Origin: Tausonia pullulans
Taxonomy: Eukaryota; Basidiomycota; Tremellomycetes; Cystofilobasidiales; Mrakiaceae
Assembly: GCA_951802195.1 (NCBI GenBank)
Contig: OX637624.1
Coordinates: 1,240,001 to 1,304,000, forward strand
Direction: 5' to 3'
DNA length: 64,000 nucleotides
In this document: one piece after another, positions 53,101-62,008 of the stretch
How positions within the stretch are numbered: position 1 is the first letter of the stretch
How the letters are laid out: each line of letters opens with the position of its first letter
Program-made: the position numbers and the translations under genes
The notes under the pieces: model-generated
Seen by the model: only the letters and a program-made list of their open reading frames with translations
Database searches by the model: none
What the model was told of the DNA's origin: nothing

Positions 53101-53870
53101 ATCAAGACCGCTGGAGGAACGCTGTCCACTGGATGTCTACGTTCGGTACAGATAGCCAGTTGCGGCTGGGTTTCCTCCCTATCCACACAAACCTTGGCCG
53201 GCTGAACGTTCCTCGTGAGCCCCACGGCGCACACAGTCGGACTCTAGCCAACCACGACCTCATCATCCCAAAGGGATGGCAGGACCACTTCCCGGCGCTT
53301 ACCAAGATCGATTGGAAGCGTCAGTGGTGCTTGCTCAAGGCCGTGTCCCAAGCGTCGCCCGAAGACGTCGACTTGGCCCACCGTTTCTCGCTGTACAGCC
53401 TCCACCCAGGAAAGCACACTGCTGCGCCATTCCTCGCCGACGGAACCGCTACACCGCACAACAGGTCCAAGCGATGTGCGCTGTGCCTGACGGCCCCTGT
53501 TGAGTCCTTCTTCCACCTCTTCGACGAGCCGTGTCCCGTCGTGCGCGCTATCTGGTCGGCTGCTGCTGCTGCACGTGCCTCGCCTTCACTCCCCTCCCAT
53601 CCTCCCTCTCTCCAGACGCTTGTCTGCCCGACACCGTCGCCGCCGAGGGCGGTCTTCCTCTTCCACTGCATCTTTGTAGCCCGGACATGGCGATTCGTCC
53701 GGAGGCGGAGGTACAGCAAGATCCCAGCCCTCGATCCTGTCACGGACGAGGAAATCCGCAAGATCGCGTCCACAATCCGACGGACACTCTGGCAGTCGAG
53801 TACGAGGTGGATGGCTGGCAGTGGCCAGATGGCTGGTACTGCCCTCGGTGCCGCCATCGATCCTGGGTGA
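50193..53870 (+). CDS. LINE copy 2 ORF2: endonuclease-reverse transcriptase
   Basis: 1225 residues, with the same domain order as copy 1: APE-like endonuclease, reverse transcriptase with the canonical LFADD box, then a long C-terminal region with a CCHC-like knuckle. The one extra residue is an Ala in an AAAA run near the C-terminus. All catalytic motifs are present and the frame is unbroken, so this copy could be active. Confidence 0.94.
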   Translation: MVYNDVQIVAANIQRVFTRDRARSLLLSLYSRSKADIYLLSEVACTTPDQVATWTAECEDMGFGSIFTVGCQTAILWRHASRFLPPDTPPTRIRSISRSSSILRANLTDAVFVIAGEAVRVAAVYVPCRDSQTNGRSTKEFLSTLSRKIPAHSDTPLLLGGDWNCVEDSYLDGMSQFTQNAGKEEMCRLARDFALSDPYRSLYPLQREYTNYTGITRADRRIDRFYLSPLLASRAVRQRFLPRPTGHLYSSHKPIALSLTFPGAIQHGPGSYKIGTHLLKITGFVEYFLFHIPEWYHDALTESRDPFEAWDETKLQIADHASDISRHLARMSRVSGGDPHRSILQGHALRAHLEPANTSEYAVKQRLKIVRQADTIAALRPLDNPAAAAIANNESILATAHTFYTTLYETKTTPAAEHANALQYVTNTLDDSQSRTLEKPFEPDELRRATFRSNRNKTPGSDGIPVEFYQATWAVVGPILLSLLNLVPETGLRSASQREAHIHLIFKKKGDRDQIANYRPISLINVDARIFSLAINSRLLTVVDTLIDGDQTGFLPGRDSGRNISSLQLAIDDEDLLPGVLAQVDFEKAYDRVSHDFVGPCLSHMGFGPRAAAWITSTMTSQTARLMINGWMGQAIDIRSGVRQGDPAAPTIFALLLEPLACMLRHRLPPANPPPLHERKVLLFADDLSIRCRTWSEVDEATVCLREYEKAAASKLNYQKSLLYPLGSCRTDAPTRYHEWRVQTLSFDFLGVPCGRTVNGPAHWREIIGKLKARLARIPLHDLPLLARCNVINQYIYSKVIYLDRFLPCPDDILTDLEATAYKSLYRSKHHDVSRERLETPRDLGGFGFTPLRFRLIKARAQWAGDVLFRPELPASIRIRKRIIHTMSLDPEAYRMLTRTIFRDGEFISGPRPANFSWLGVFLSPVEGQWFFPAVWWNAIPRLRRALPARWQAYLRAWFEEISFDMSYWNQDRWRNAVHWMSTFGTDSQLRLGFLPIHTNLGRLNVPREPHGAHSRTLANHDLIIPKGWQDHFPALTKIDWKRQWCLLKAVSQASPEDVDLAHRFSLYSLHPGKHTAAPFLADGTATPHNRSKRCALCLTAPVESFFHLFDEPCPVVRAIWSAAAAARASPSLPSHPPSLQTLVCPTPSPPRAVFLFHCIFVARTWRFVRRRRYSKIPALDPVTDEEIRKIASTIRRTLWQSSTRWMAGSGQMAGTALGAAIDPG

Positions 53871-54137
53871 ACAGCAGGTCAGGGGTGGAGAAGTATGGCT
53901 AGACTATAGACCATAGCCACCGCTTGAATTGGCCGGACATTTTGATATCTTACCTTTTTCTAATGGGCCTATGTCCATGACCCATCTTTGATTTTCCTTC
54001 CACCCCTACTTTCATTTTCGCTCTCACTCTATCTAGCTACGAATCACCATCTCTCATAGGGTTACCTCGTTCTCTACGTATAACTCATGACTTAAATACA
54101 AAAAAAAAAACCAGGTCAATCCAGGTCACCCTACCTT

Positions 54138-56015
54138 ATGCCTAGTGAATCAACCCCCAAGCGACTCCAAGAAGCCCTCAAGGCTCCCAAGGATCCCCCA
54201 GACCCTCCCTCTCCAGCAAAGAGAAAGAGCGGATCCGATGAAACCCCCAGCGTCCAGGACGCGACCAATACGCCCTCTCGCGTCGACGAACGTCCCCAAA
54301 CGCTCGCCAACAAACCCACCCTCAGCCCACCTACCCATCCGACCAGTCCTAGCACCCCTAGCACTCCTACCAACCCTACCAACCCTACCAACCCTACCAC
54401 TCCTACCAACCCTCCCCCCCATGTCAGCCCCTCGGCTCTCCTCTCTTCTCCCTCCCCCCTCCGCAGGACCCTTGCAACCCCCTCAACTCGCCGTGTCACG
54501 CGGTCGAGCTCAGCCATCAGCGACCTCAATGCCGCTCTATCCTCAACGTCCGAAGTGACGCGTCTCACACCGTCTCGCTCTACAGGCGAGACTCTCCCTC
54601 AACAACCTCTCTTCGTCCCCGGCGCCGCGTCGCCCGCGCCGGCGAACTCCGCCGGCACTCGCACTCGCGCCGCCGCGAAATCCCAGCCGAACGCCATCGG
54701 CCGCTCATATGCGAACGCCGCCAAACAGGCTCATCCTACAACCTCAGCTGCGAGACAACGCGACTCGTCTGGCACCCAGCCCCAGTTCTCTTTCGTCTTC
54801 GGAACCGATCAACAACCTCCGCAGGATAAGACCCCAATCGCCCCAGCCTTGGCTGTTGATCGTGGGAACTGTCTAGCCATCTCCGTCCCCCGAGATACCA
54901 CCCCCCTCGAGATCGCGATCGCAATTGCCAAGTGCGACGAACGTCTGCCTGGCCTGACCCGTCCCTTCAAGGACCCTAAAGGCAGAATGCTCATCCAAGT
55001 CAAGCCTCGAGGCAATGCTCAAGATATCCTGACCCAACTACAGTCCCTGCCGCTGAATGTGAGAGGAGTGAAACCTCAGATTCACGCGTGCTACAATTCC
55101 CAAAACAAATTCCTGCAAGAAGGCCTACTGGTGAACTTCGAAGACGACGACGGAGTTGAGGAGGAGTTTCGCAAACAGGTAGAGGCCTCCGGAGACAGAG
55201 TCATCTTCTTCCAGCGTCAATTCCACCCCCGCGCACCCAACTCCCTAACTGGCCGGATTAGAGTCTTACTCGATCTCTCTGGCTCCAAGACGATACCGGG
55301 GGCGAATGCCTTCACCCAGCAGTTCCCCGACTGGGTCAACCACAACGTCATTTTCAAACCTGTCCAGGCTGGCGCTGCGAAAAACTCTCCATCCCAACCA
55401 GCCTCGACGTACTGTTACTACTGCCACTCATCTGAGCACGCTCGTCCCGAGTGTCCCACCGCTCCAGAGTGTAGCGGATGTGGATCGCGCGCCCACCCCT
55501 CGACCCGATGCCCAGGTCGTCCGAAGGCAAACCTTCCAGCGAGTGCACGAGCACCAACAGGAGGACCCCCCCACCGACCTGTCGAACCGGGACCAGACCT
55601 GGATGGATACCAGCTCGTACACAAATCCAAAAGGAGGTCACTGAACAGGCCGACCGAAGCCACGACGGAGATGACCACACCTCCTGCCCACGCCGATTCC
55701 TCCCACTCCCACTCAGAGCAAGCACCGCGCAATGCGGACTCGCAACCCATTCGCACCCTGAGCGCCCTAGAGGAGGACAACGAGGGGGGTATGGCGAGGA
55801 CAGAAGACGGGATGCAGGTCGAAGACGAGCATCCACCTTCCACTCCACCTCCCCTGTCACCATCGTCCCCCCCACCCCCATCCCCATCCCCGCCATCTTC
55901 GATCCCCCTGAACCCACCCTCCACTCCTTCTCTCATCTCCTCCACGCCATCCTCCCAGGCATCCATCGAGCGCACCCTCGTGACCTTGGCTGAAGCCGAG
56001 GACATGGAAGAATAA
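54138..56015 (+). CDS. LINE copy 3 ORF1: gag-like protein with a diverged middle
   Basis: 625 residues. The ends are almost identical to copy 2, but the segment from about residue 235 to 440 differs strongly (for example LEIAIAIAKCDERLPGLTRP against FEISLAISKCDERLSFLVRP, and FEDDDGVEEEF against FEKGKGVEEEF). Two CCHC knuckles are kept (CYYCHSSEHARPEC, CSGCGSRAHPSTRC). The abrupt block of divergence suggests template switching or recombination with another subfamily. Confidence 0.9.
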   Translation: MPSESTPKRLQEALKAPKDPPDPPSPAKRKSGSDETPSVQDATNTPSRVDERPQTLANKPTLSPPTHPTSPSTPSTPTNPTNPTNPTTPTNPPPHVSPSALLSSPSPLRRTLATPSTRRVTRSSSAISDLNAALSSTSEVTRLTPSRSTGETLPQQPLFVPGAASPAPANSAGTRTRAAAKSQPNAIGRSYANAAKQAHPTTSAARQRDSSGTQPQFSFVFGTDQQPPQDKTPIAPALAVDRGNCLAISVPRDTTPLEIAIAIAKCDERLPGLTRPFKDPKGRMLIQVKPRGNAQDILTQLQSLPLNVRGVKPQIHACYNSQNKFLQEGLLVNFEDDDGVEEEFRKQVEASGDRVIFFQRQFHPRAPNSLTGRIRVLLDLSGSKTIPGANAFTQQFPDWVNHNVIFKPVQAGAAKNSPSQPASTYCYYCHSSEHARPECPTAPECSGCGSRAHPSTRCPGRPKANLPASARAPTGGPPHRPVEPGPDLDGYQLVHKSKRRSLNRPTEATTEMTTPPAHADSSHSHSEQAPRNADSQPIRTLSALEEDNEGGMARTEDGMQVEDEHPPSTPPPLSPSSPPPPSPSPPSSIPLNPPSTPSLISSTPSSQASIERTLVTLAEAEDMEE

Positions 56016-59000
56016 TGGTGTACAATGATGTACAGATCGTCGCGGCGAACATCCAGAGGGTGTTCACGCGAGATCGCGCCCGCAGTCTCCTCCTCTCTCT
56101 CTATTCACGATCCAAGGCTGACATATACCTTCTCTCAGAAGTGGCATGCACGACACCAGAGCAGGTGGTGACCTGGACAGCTGAGTGTGAAGATATGGGC
56201 TTCGGCTCGATCTTTACGGTCAGCTGCCAGACTGCCATCCTCTGGCGACATGCCTCTCGATTCCTTCCTCCCGATACCCCTCCGACTAGGATCGGATCCA
56301 TCTCCCGCTCCTCTTCCATCTTACGAGCCAACCTGACGGATGCCGTGTTCGTCATCGCCGGCGAAGCCGTCAGGGTGGCTGCAGTCTACGTCCCCTGCCG
56401 AGACAGCCAAACAAACGGCCGTTCGACAAAGGAATTCCTCTCTACTCTATCTCGCAAGATACCTGCCCACTCTGACACTCCTCTCCTCCTGGGAGGGGAC
56501 TGGAACTGTGTGGAGGACAGCTACCTCGACGGGATGAGCCAATTTACCCAGAACGCGGGAAAGGAGGAAATGTGCCGGCTAGCCCGGGACTTTGCCCTTT
56601 CTGACCCATACCGATCCCTATATCCGCTCCAGCGCGAATACACTAACTATACTGGCATCACGCGAGCAGATCGCCGCATTGATCGCTTCTACCTGTCGCC
56701 TCTACTCGCTCGCCGAGCCGTGCAACAGCGCTTCCTCCCACGACCGTCTGGCCACCTATACTCTAGCCACAAGCCGATCGCACTCAGCCTCACCTTCCCC
56801 GGTGCAATAGAGCACGGTCCCGGATCATACAAGATCGGCACACACCTGCTGAAGATTACAGGTTTTGTTGATTACTTCCTCTTCCATATCCCCGAGTGGT
56901 ACCAAGATGCGCTCACCGAGAGCAAGAACCCCTTCGAGGCTTGGGACAAGACCAAGCTACAGATAAAGGAGAATGCACCTTGCATCTCAAGACACCTCGC
57001 CCGAATGAGCAGAGTGTCAGGCGGGGATCCACATAGGTCGATCCTCCAAGGCCACGCTCTTCGAGCCCACCTCGAACCAGCCAACACAAGCGAGTACGCC
57101 GTCAAGCAGCGACTCAAGATCGTCCGCCAGGCCGACACCATCGCAGCCCTGCGGCCACTCGACAACCCAGCAGCCGCAGCCGCCACACATAACGAGAGCA
57201 TTTTTACTACAGCACATGCCTTCTACACGACTCTCTATGAGCCCAAGCCGACGCCAGCTGCCGAGCACGCCAACGCCCTCCGATATGTCACCAACACACT
57301 CGACGACTCCCAGAGTCGGACCCTCGAGAAACCCTTCGAACCGGACGAGCTCAGGCGGGCTACGTTCAGATCGAACCGTAACAAGACACCAGGAAGCGAC
57401 GGGATCCCCGTCGAGTTCTACCAGGCCACATGGGCTGTCGTCGGCCCGATCCTCCTCAGTCTGCTGAACCTCGTTCCGGAGACAGGCCTCCGATCCGCCT
57501 CACAGCGCGAGGCCCATATCCATCTCATCTTCAAGAAGAAGGGAGATCGCGATCAGATTGCCAACTATCGTCCGATCTCGCTCATCAACGTTGACGCTCG
57601 CATCTTCTCCCTTGCCATCAACAGCCGCCTGCTCACCGTCGTGGACACCCTCATCGACGGGGACCAGACAGGCTTCCTCCCTGGCCGCGACTCGGGTCGT
57701 AACATCTCCTCTCTTCAGCTCGCCATTGACGACGAAGACCTTTTGCCTGGCGTCCTCGCCCAAGTCGACTTTGAGAAGGCATACGACAGAGTATCGCACG
57801 ACTTTGTTGGCCCCTGCCTCCGCCACATGGGGTTCGGCCCACGCGCCGCCGCGTGGATCACCTCAACGATGACCTCTCAGACTGCTCGCCTCATGATCAA
57901 CGGATGGATGGGTCAAGCCATCGACATCCGGTCTGGTGTCCGACAGGGCGATCCCGCGGCACCGACGATCTTCGCCCTCCTTCTGGAGCCGCTGGCATGT
58001 ATGCTCCGCCATCGCCTCCCACCGGCCAATCCGCCCCCTCTACATGAGCGGAAGGTCCTCCTCTTTGCAGACGATCTAAGTATCCGGTGTCGGACCTGGT
58101 CGGAGGTCGATGAGGCGACGGTCTGCCTCCGAGAGTACGAGAAAGCCGCAGCAAGCAAGATGAACTACCAGAAATCACTCCTCTATCCTCTAGGGTCATG
58201 CCGGACGGATGCGCCTACGATGTACCGCGAGTGGCGTGTCCAAACGCTTTCATTTGACTTCCTCGGCGTTCCATGCGGTCGCACGGTCAACGGGCCTGCT
58301 CACTGGCGAGAGATCATCGGCAAGCTGAAGGCTCGTCTTGCTCGCATCCCGCTGCACGACCTCCCTCTCCTTGCGCGATGCAACGTCATCAACCAGTACA
58401 TCTACTCGAAGGTCATCTACCTGGACCGCTTCCTGCCGTGCCCAGACGATATCCTGACAGACCTCGAGACAACGGCCTACAAGTCCCTCTACCGATCGAA
58501 ACACCACGACGTCAGCAGGGAACGTCTAGAAACCCCTCGAGACCTCGGCGGCTTCGGCTTCACGCCACTCCGATTCCGGCTCATCAAAGCGCGAGCTCAG
58601 TGGGCGGGCGATGTGCTCTTCCACCCGGAGCTCCCCGCATCGATCCGCATTCGCAAGCGCATCATCCATACCATGAGCCTCGATCCAGAAGCTTATAGAA
58701 AGCTGACTCGCACCATCTTCAGGGATGGAGAGTTCATCAGTGGACCCCGGCCCGCCAATTTCAGCTGGTTAGGCGTATTCCTTTCCCCAGTGGAAGGTCA
58801 ATGGTTCTTCCCAGCCGTCTGGTGGAATGCCATCCCAAGGCTCCGAAGAGCTCTCCCTGCACGATGGCAGGCTTACCTCCGGGCATGGTTCGAAGAAATC
58901 AGCTTTGACATGAGCTACTGGAATCAAGACCGCTGGAGGAACACTGTCCACTGGATGTCTACGTTCGGTACAGATAGCCAGTTGCGGCTGGGTTTCCTCC

Positions 59001-59689
59001 CTACCCACACGAACCTTGGCCGGCTGAACGTCCCTCGTGAGCCCCACGGCGCACACAGTCGTACTCTAGCCAACCGCGACCTCATCACCCCAAAGGGATG
59101 GCAAGACCACTTTCCGGCGCTTACCAAGATCGATTGGAAGCGGCAGTGGTGCTTGCTCAAGGCCGTGTCCCGAGCGTCGCCCGAAGACGTCGACTTGGCC
59201 CACCGCTTCTCGCTGTACAGTCTTCACCCAGGAAAGCACACTGCTGCGCCATTCCTCGCCGACGGAACCGCTACGCCGCACAACAGGTCCAAGCGATGTG
59301 CGCTGTGCCTGACGGCCCCCGTCGAGTCCTTCTTCCACCTCTTCGACGAGCCGTGTCCCGTCGTGCGCGCTATCTGGTCGGCGGCTGCTGCACGTGCCTC
59401 GCCTTCGCTCCCCTCCTATCCTCCCTCCCTCCAGACGCTCGTCTGCCCGACACCGTCGCCGCCGAGGGCGGTCTTTCTCTTCCACTGCATCTTTGTAGCC
59501 CGGACATGGCGATTCGTCCGGAGGCGGAGGTACAGCAAGATCGCAGCCCTCGATCCTGTCACGGACGAGGAAATCCGCAAGATCGCGTCCACAATCCGAC
59601 GGACACTCTGGCAGTCGAGTACGAGGTGGATGGCTGGCAGTGGCCAGATGGCTGGTACTGCCCTCGGTGCCGCCATCGATCCTGGGTGA
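56015..59689 (+). CDS. LINE copy 3 ORF2: endonuclease-reverse transcriptase
   Basis: 1224 residues with endonuclease, reverse transcriptase (LFADD) and CCHC-like knuckle in the usual order. Most of it matches copy 2 closely; a short block around residues 285-330 (FVDYFLFHIPEWYQDALTES, KENAPCISRHLARM) and another near 390-415 (THNESIFTTAHAF) differ more. The frame is intact. Confidence 0.94.
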   Translation: MVYNDVQIVAANIQRVFTRDRARSLLLSLYSRSKADIYLLSEVACTTPEQVVTWTAECEDMGFGSIFTVSCQTAILWRHASRFLPPDTPPTRIGSISRSSSILRANLTDAVFVIAGEAVRVAAVYVPCRDSQTNGRSTKEFLSTLSRKIPAHSDTPLLLGGDWNCVEDSYLDGMSQFTQNAGKEEMCRLARDFALSDPYRSLYPLQREYTNYTGITRADRRIDRFYLSPLLARRAVQQRFLPRPSGHLYSSHKPIALSLTFPGAIEHGPGSYKIGTHLLKITGFVDYFLFHIPEWYQDALTESKNPFEAWDKTKLQIKENAPCISRHLARMSRVSGGDPHRSILQGHALRAHLEPANTSEYAVKQRLKIVRQADTIAALRPLDNPAAAAATHNESIFTTAHAFYTTLYEPKPTPAAEHANALRYVTNTLDDSQSRTLEKPFEPDELRRATFRSNRNKTPGSDGIPVEFYQATWAVVGPILLSLLNLVPETGLRSASQREAHIHLIFKKKGDRDQIANYRPISLINVDARIFSLAINSRLLTVVDTLIDGDQTGFLPGRDSGRNISSLQLAIDDEDLLPGVLAQVDFEKAYDRVSHDFVGPCLRHMGFGPRAAAWITSTMTSQTARLMINGWMGQAIDIRSGVRQGDPAAPTIFALLLEPLACMLRHRLPPANPPPLHERKVLLFADDLSIRCRTWSEVDEATVCLREYEKAAASKMNYQKSLLYPLGSCRTDAPTMYREWRVQTLSFDFLGVPCGRTVNGPAHWREIIGKLKARLARIPLHDLPLLARCNVINQYIYSKVIYLDRFLPCPDDILTDLETTAYKSLYRSKHHDVSRERLETPRDLGGFGFTPLRFRLIKARAQWAGDVLFHPELPASIRIRKRIIHTMSLDPEAYRKLTRTIFRDGEFISGPRPANFSWLGVFLSPVEGQWFFPAVWWNAIPRLRRALPARWQAYLRAWFEEISFDMSYWNQDRWRNTVHWMSTFGTDSQLRLGFLPTHTNLGRLNVPREPHGAHSRTLANRDLITPKGWQDHFPALTKIDWKRQWCLLKAVSRASPEDVDLAHRFSLYSLHPGKHTAAPFLADGTATPHNRSKRCALCLTAPVESFFHLFDEPCPVVRAIWSAAAARASPSLPSYPPSLQTLVCPTPSPPRAVFLFHCIFVARTWRFVRRRRYSKIAALDPVTDEEIRKIASTIRRTLWQSSTRWMAGSGQMAGTALGAAIDPG

Positions 59690-59937
59690 ACAGCAGGTCA
59701 GGGATGGAGAAGTATGGCTAGACTATAGACCATAGCCACCGCTTGAATTAGCCGGACATTTTGATATCTTACCTTTTTCTAATGGGCCTATGTCCATAAC
59801 CCATCCTTTGTTTTCCTTCTACCCCTACTTTCATTTTCGCTTTCCTTCTATCTAGCTACGAATCACCATCTCTCATAGGGTTACCTCGTTCTCTACGTAT
59901 AACTCATGACTTAAATACAAAAAAAAATCTCGTGGAC

Positions 59938-60579
59938 CACAACCACCATCCCGGTGGTCGAACCACCATCCCGGTGGTTCGACCAACCCCCCTCTCACGG
60001 CGCCCATCACGCCGTCCGGCCAACCATCCCCAGTGGTTCGACCAACCCTCTTCCGGCCAACCACCATCCCGGTGGTTCGACCAACCCCCCTCTCACGGCG
60101 CCCATCACGCCGTCCGGCCAACCATCCCCAGTGGTTCGACCAACCCTCTTCCGGCCAACCACCATCCCCGGTGGTTCGACCAACCCCCCTCCCACGGTGC
60201 CCATCACGCCGTCCGGCCAACCATCCCCAGTGGTTCGACCAACCCCCTTCCGGCCAACCACCATCCCGGTGGTTCGACCAACCCCCCCCTCACGGCGCCC
60301 ATCACGCCGTCCGGCCAACCATCCCCAGTGGTTCGACCAACCCTCTTCCGGCCAACCACCATCCCGGTGGTTCGACCAACCCCCCTCTCACGGCGCCCAT
60401 CACGCCGTCCGGCCAATCATCCCCAGTGGTTCGGCCAACCCTCTTCCCACGGCGCCTCGCCCGACGTTCTCGCGCTCGGTCATGTCCGCTCTCCCTCTAT
60501 CTAGCTACAACTCGCTATCTCTCATAGGGTTACCTCGTTCTCCACGTATAACTCATGACTTAAATACAAAAAAAAAAAA
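59938..60579 (+). mobile_element. SINE-like unit S1: minisatellite head plus LINE tail
   Basis: The head has five tandem units of 98-99 bp that begin at 59973, 60071, 60170, 60268 and 60366 (each starting GGTGGTTCGACCAACCCC). Then comes a unique link (CGGCGCCTCGCCCGACGTTC), about 80 bp of LINE 3' UTR (from about 60489) and a poly(A) at 60568-60579. There is no coding part. S1 starts after the left copy of the direct repeat TCGTGGAC (59930-59937). Confidence 0.8.
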
Positions 60580-61120
60580 CGGTGGTTCGACCAACCCCCT
60601 TTCGGCCAACCACCATCCCGGTGGTTCGACCAACCCCCCTCCCACGGCGCCCATCACGCCGTCCGGCCTTATCACCATCCCGGTGGTTCGACCAACCCCC
60701 TTCCGGCCAACCACCATCCCGGTGGTTCGACCAACCCCCCTCCCACGGCGCCCATCACGCCGTCCGGCCAACCATCCCCAGTGGTTCGACCAACCCCCTT
60801 CCGGCCAACCACCATCCCGGTGGTTCGACCAACCCCCTTCCGGCCAACCACCATCCCGGTGGTTCGACCAACCCCCCTCCCACGGCGCCCATCACGCCGT
60901 CCGGCCTTATCACCATCCCGGTGGTTCGACCAACCCCCTTCCGGCCAACCACCATCCCGGTGGTTCGACCAACCCCCCTCCCACGGCGCCCATCACGCCG
61001 TCCGGCCAACCATCCCCAGTGGTTCGACCAACCCCCTTCCGGCCAACCACCATCCCGGTGGTTCGACCAACCCCCTTTCGGCCAACCACCATCCCCGGTG
61101 GTTCGACCAACCCTCTTCCC
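59939..61120 (+). repeat. GGTGGTTCGACC minisatellite
   Basis: A tandem repeat with a 98-bp higher unit and a shorter unit of about 38 bp that share GGTGGTTCGACCAACCCC, CCGGCCAACCA and ACCATCCC. It forms the heads of S1 and S2 and, in single copy, of S3 and S4. The core GGTTCGACC equals the T-loop/B-box core of the nearby tRNA-Arg-like gene. No telomere or CRISPR pattern fits. Confidence 0.9.
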
Positions 61121-61249
61121 ACGGCGCCTCGCCCGACGTTCTCGCGCTCGGTCATGTCCGCTCTCCCTCTATCTAGCTACAACTCGCTATCTCTCATAGG
61201 GTTACCTCGTTCTCTACGTATAACTCATGACTTAAATACAAAAAAAAAA
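60580..61249 (+). mobile_element. SINE-like unit S2
   Basis: The same plan as S1. The head mixes a short unit (about 38 bp, GGTGGTTCGACCAACCCC plus TTCCGGCCAACCACCATC) with longer units that carry GGCGCCCATCACGCCGTCC. It then has the link, the LINE tail from about 61160 and a poly(A) at 61240-61249. Confidence 0.8.
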
Positions 61250-61462
61250 TCCCGGTGGTTCGACCCCCCCTCTCACGGCGCCCATCACGCCGTCCGGCCA
61301 ACCATCCCCAGTGGTTCGGCCAACCCTCTTCCCACGGCGCCTCGCCCGACGTTCTCGCGCTCGGTCATGTCCGCTCTCCCTCTATCTAGCTACAACTCGC
61401 TATCTCTCATAGGGTTACCTCGTTCTCTACGTATAACTCATGACTTAAATACAAAAAAAAAA
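61250..61462 (+). mobile_element. SINE-like unit S3
   Basis: A short version of 213 bp: one head unit, the link, the LINE tail and a poly(A) at 61453-61462. It is almost identical to S4. Confidence 0.8.
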
Positions 61463-61680
61463 TCCCGGTGGTTCGACCCCCCCTCTCACGGCGCCCATCA
61501 CGCCGTCCGGCCAACCATCCCCAGTGGTTCGGCCAACCCTCTTCCCACGGCGCCTCGCCCGACGTTCTCGCGCTGGGTCATGTCCGCTCTCCCTCTATCT
61601 AGCTACAACTCGCTATCTCTCATAGGGTTACCTCGTTCTCCACGTATAACTCATGACTTAAATACAAAAAAAAAAAAAAA
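61463..61680 (+). mobile_element. SINE-like unit S4
   Basis: 218 bp, nearly the same as S3, with a longer poly(A) at 61666-61680. It is followed at once by the right copy of the direct repeat TCGTGGAC (61681-61688). Confidence 0.8.
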
Positions 61681-61686
61681 TCGTGG

Positions 61687-61813
61687 ACGGCCTTCCTTCC
61701 ACTGGCTCACCGGGGGGCGCAGAGAGATTGGATTGCCCTTTTGTCTGTCATCGGAATGCAATCAGAGACACGTTCCTGACGACAAGGATACGCTGGACGA
61801 GGGCAAAAGCTAT
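61687..61813 (-). repeat. Conserved block downstream of tRNA-Arg-like copy C
   Basis: Like the block at 47925-48057 in carrying the 12-bp stretch missing from copy A, while the tRNA part beside it is identical to copy A. Its distal end was cut by the junction with the array. Confidence 0.7.
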
Positions 61814-61931
61814 AGACGACTGCCGGGGTCGAACCGACGATCGCTGGCGTGCGTCGTGAGAGACTACAATCTATCGATTGAATCCTCCCATGCGCCGAAA
61901 ACCAGAATCTTAACCACTAGACGAAGCCGCC
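61814..61931 (-). tRNA. tRNA-Arg (TCG)-like gene with intron, copy C
   Basis: Over the 118 bases I see no difference from copy A. The stems, intron and TCG anticodon are the same. It lies inside the right arm of the inverted duplication. The short LINE-tail element begins about 77 bp upstream of its 5' end, pointing away. Confidence 0.62.
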
Positions 61932-62008
61932 TACTGAATCTCGATAATCCTCGTCTCCATCCAATCCCCCTGACCCCGCAAATCATCTTCTCCTCCACTT
62001 CTCCCTCC

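Larger units (their letters stand above)
48237..54110 (+). mobile_element. LINE copy 2: full-length, both ORFs open
   Basis: The same family as copy 1. The 5' leader starts with two CAACCACCACCAGG units at 48237-48255, then the shared GTCAAcCCAGGTCACCCTACC stretch. ORF1 is at 48289-50193 and ORF2 at 50193-53870, overlapping at TAATG. The 3' UTR at 53871-54099 ends in a poly(A) at 54100-54110, which is directly followed by the leader of copy 3 without any spacer. ATCTC precedes the element at 48232 and also follows the poly(A) of copy 3 (59927-59931), a weak hint that the pair is bounded by one short duplication. Confidence 0.94.
54111..59927 (+). mobile_element. LINE copy 3: full-length, stacked on the poly(A) of copy 2
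   Basis: The leader begins CCAGGTCAATCC right after the A run of copy 2; it lacks the CACCACCACC part seen in copies 1 and 2, so it is shortened by about 20 bp at its 5' end. ORF1 is at 54138-56015 and ORF2 at 56015-59689. The 3' UTR ends in a poly(A) at 59919-59927. Both ORFs are open. Its 3' UTR is a near match to copy 1 and copy 2. Confidence 0.94.

Noticed and set aside
59939-61120. CRISPR-like array
   Set aside because: Eukaryotic context, no unique spacers, and 98-bp units that follow each other directly.
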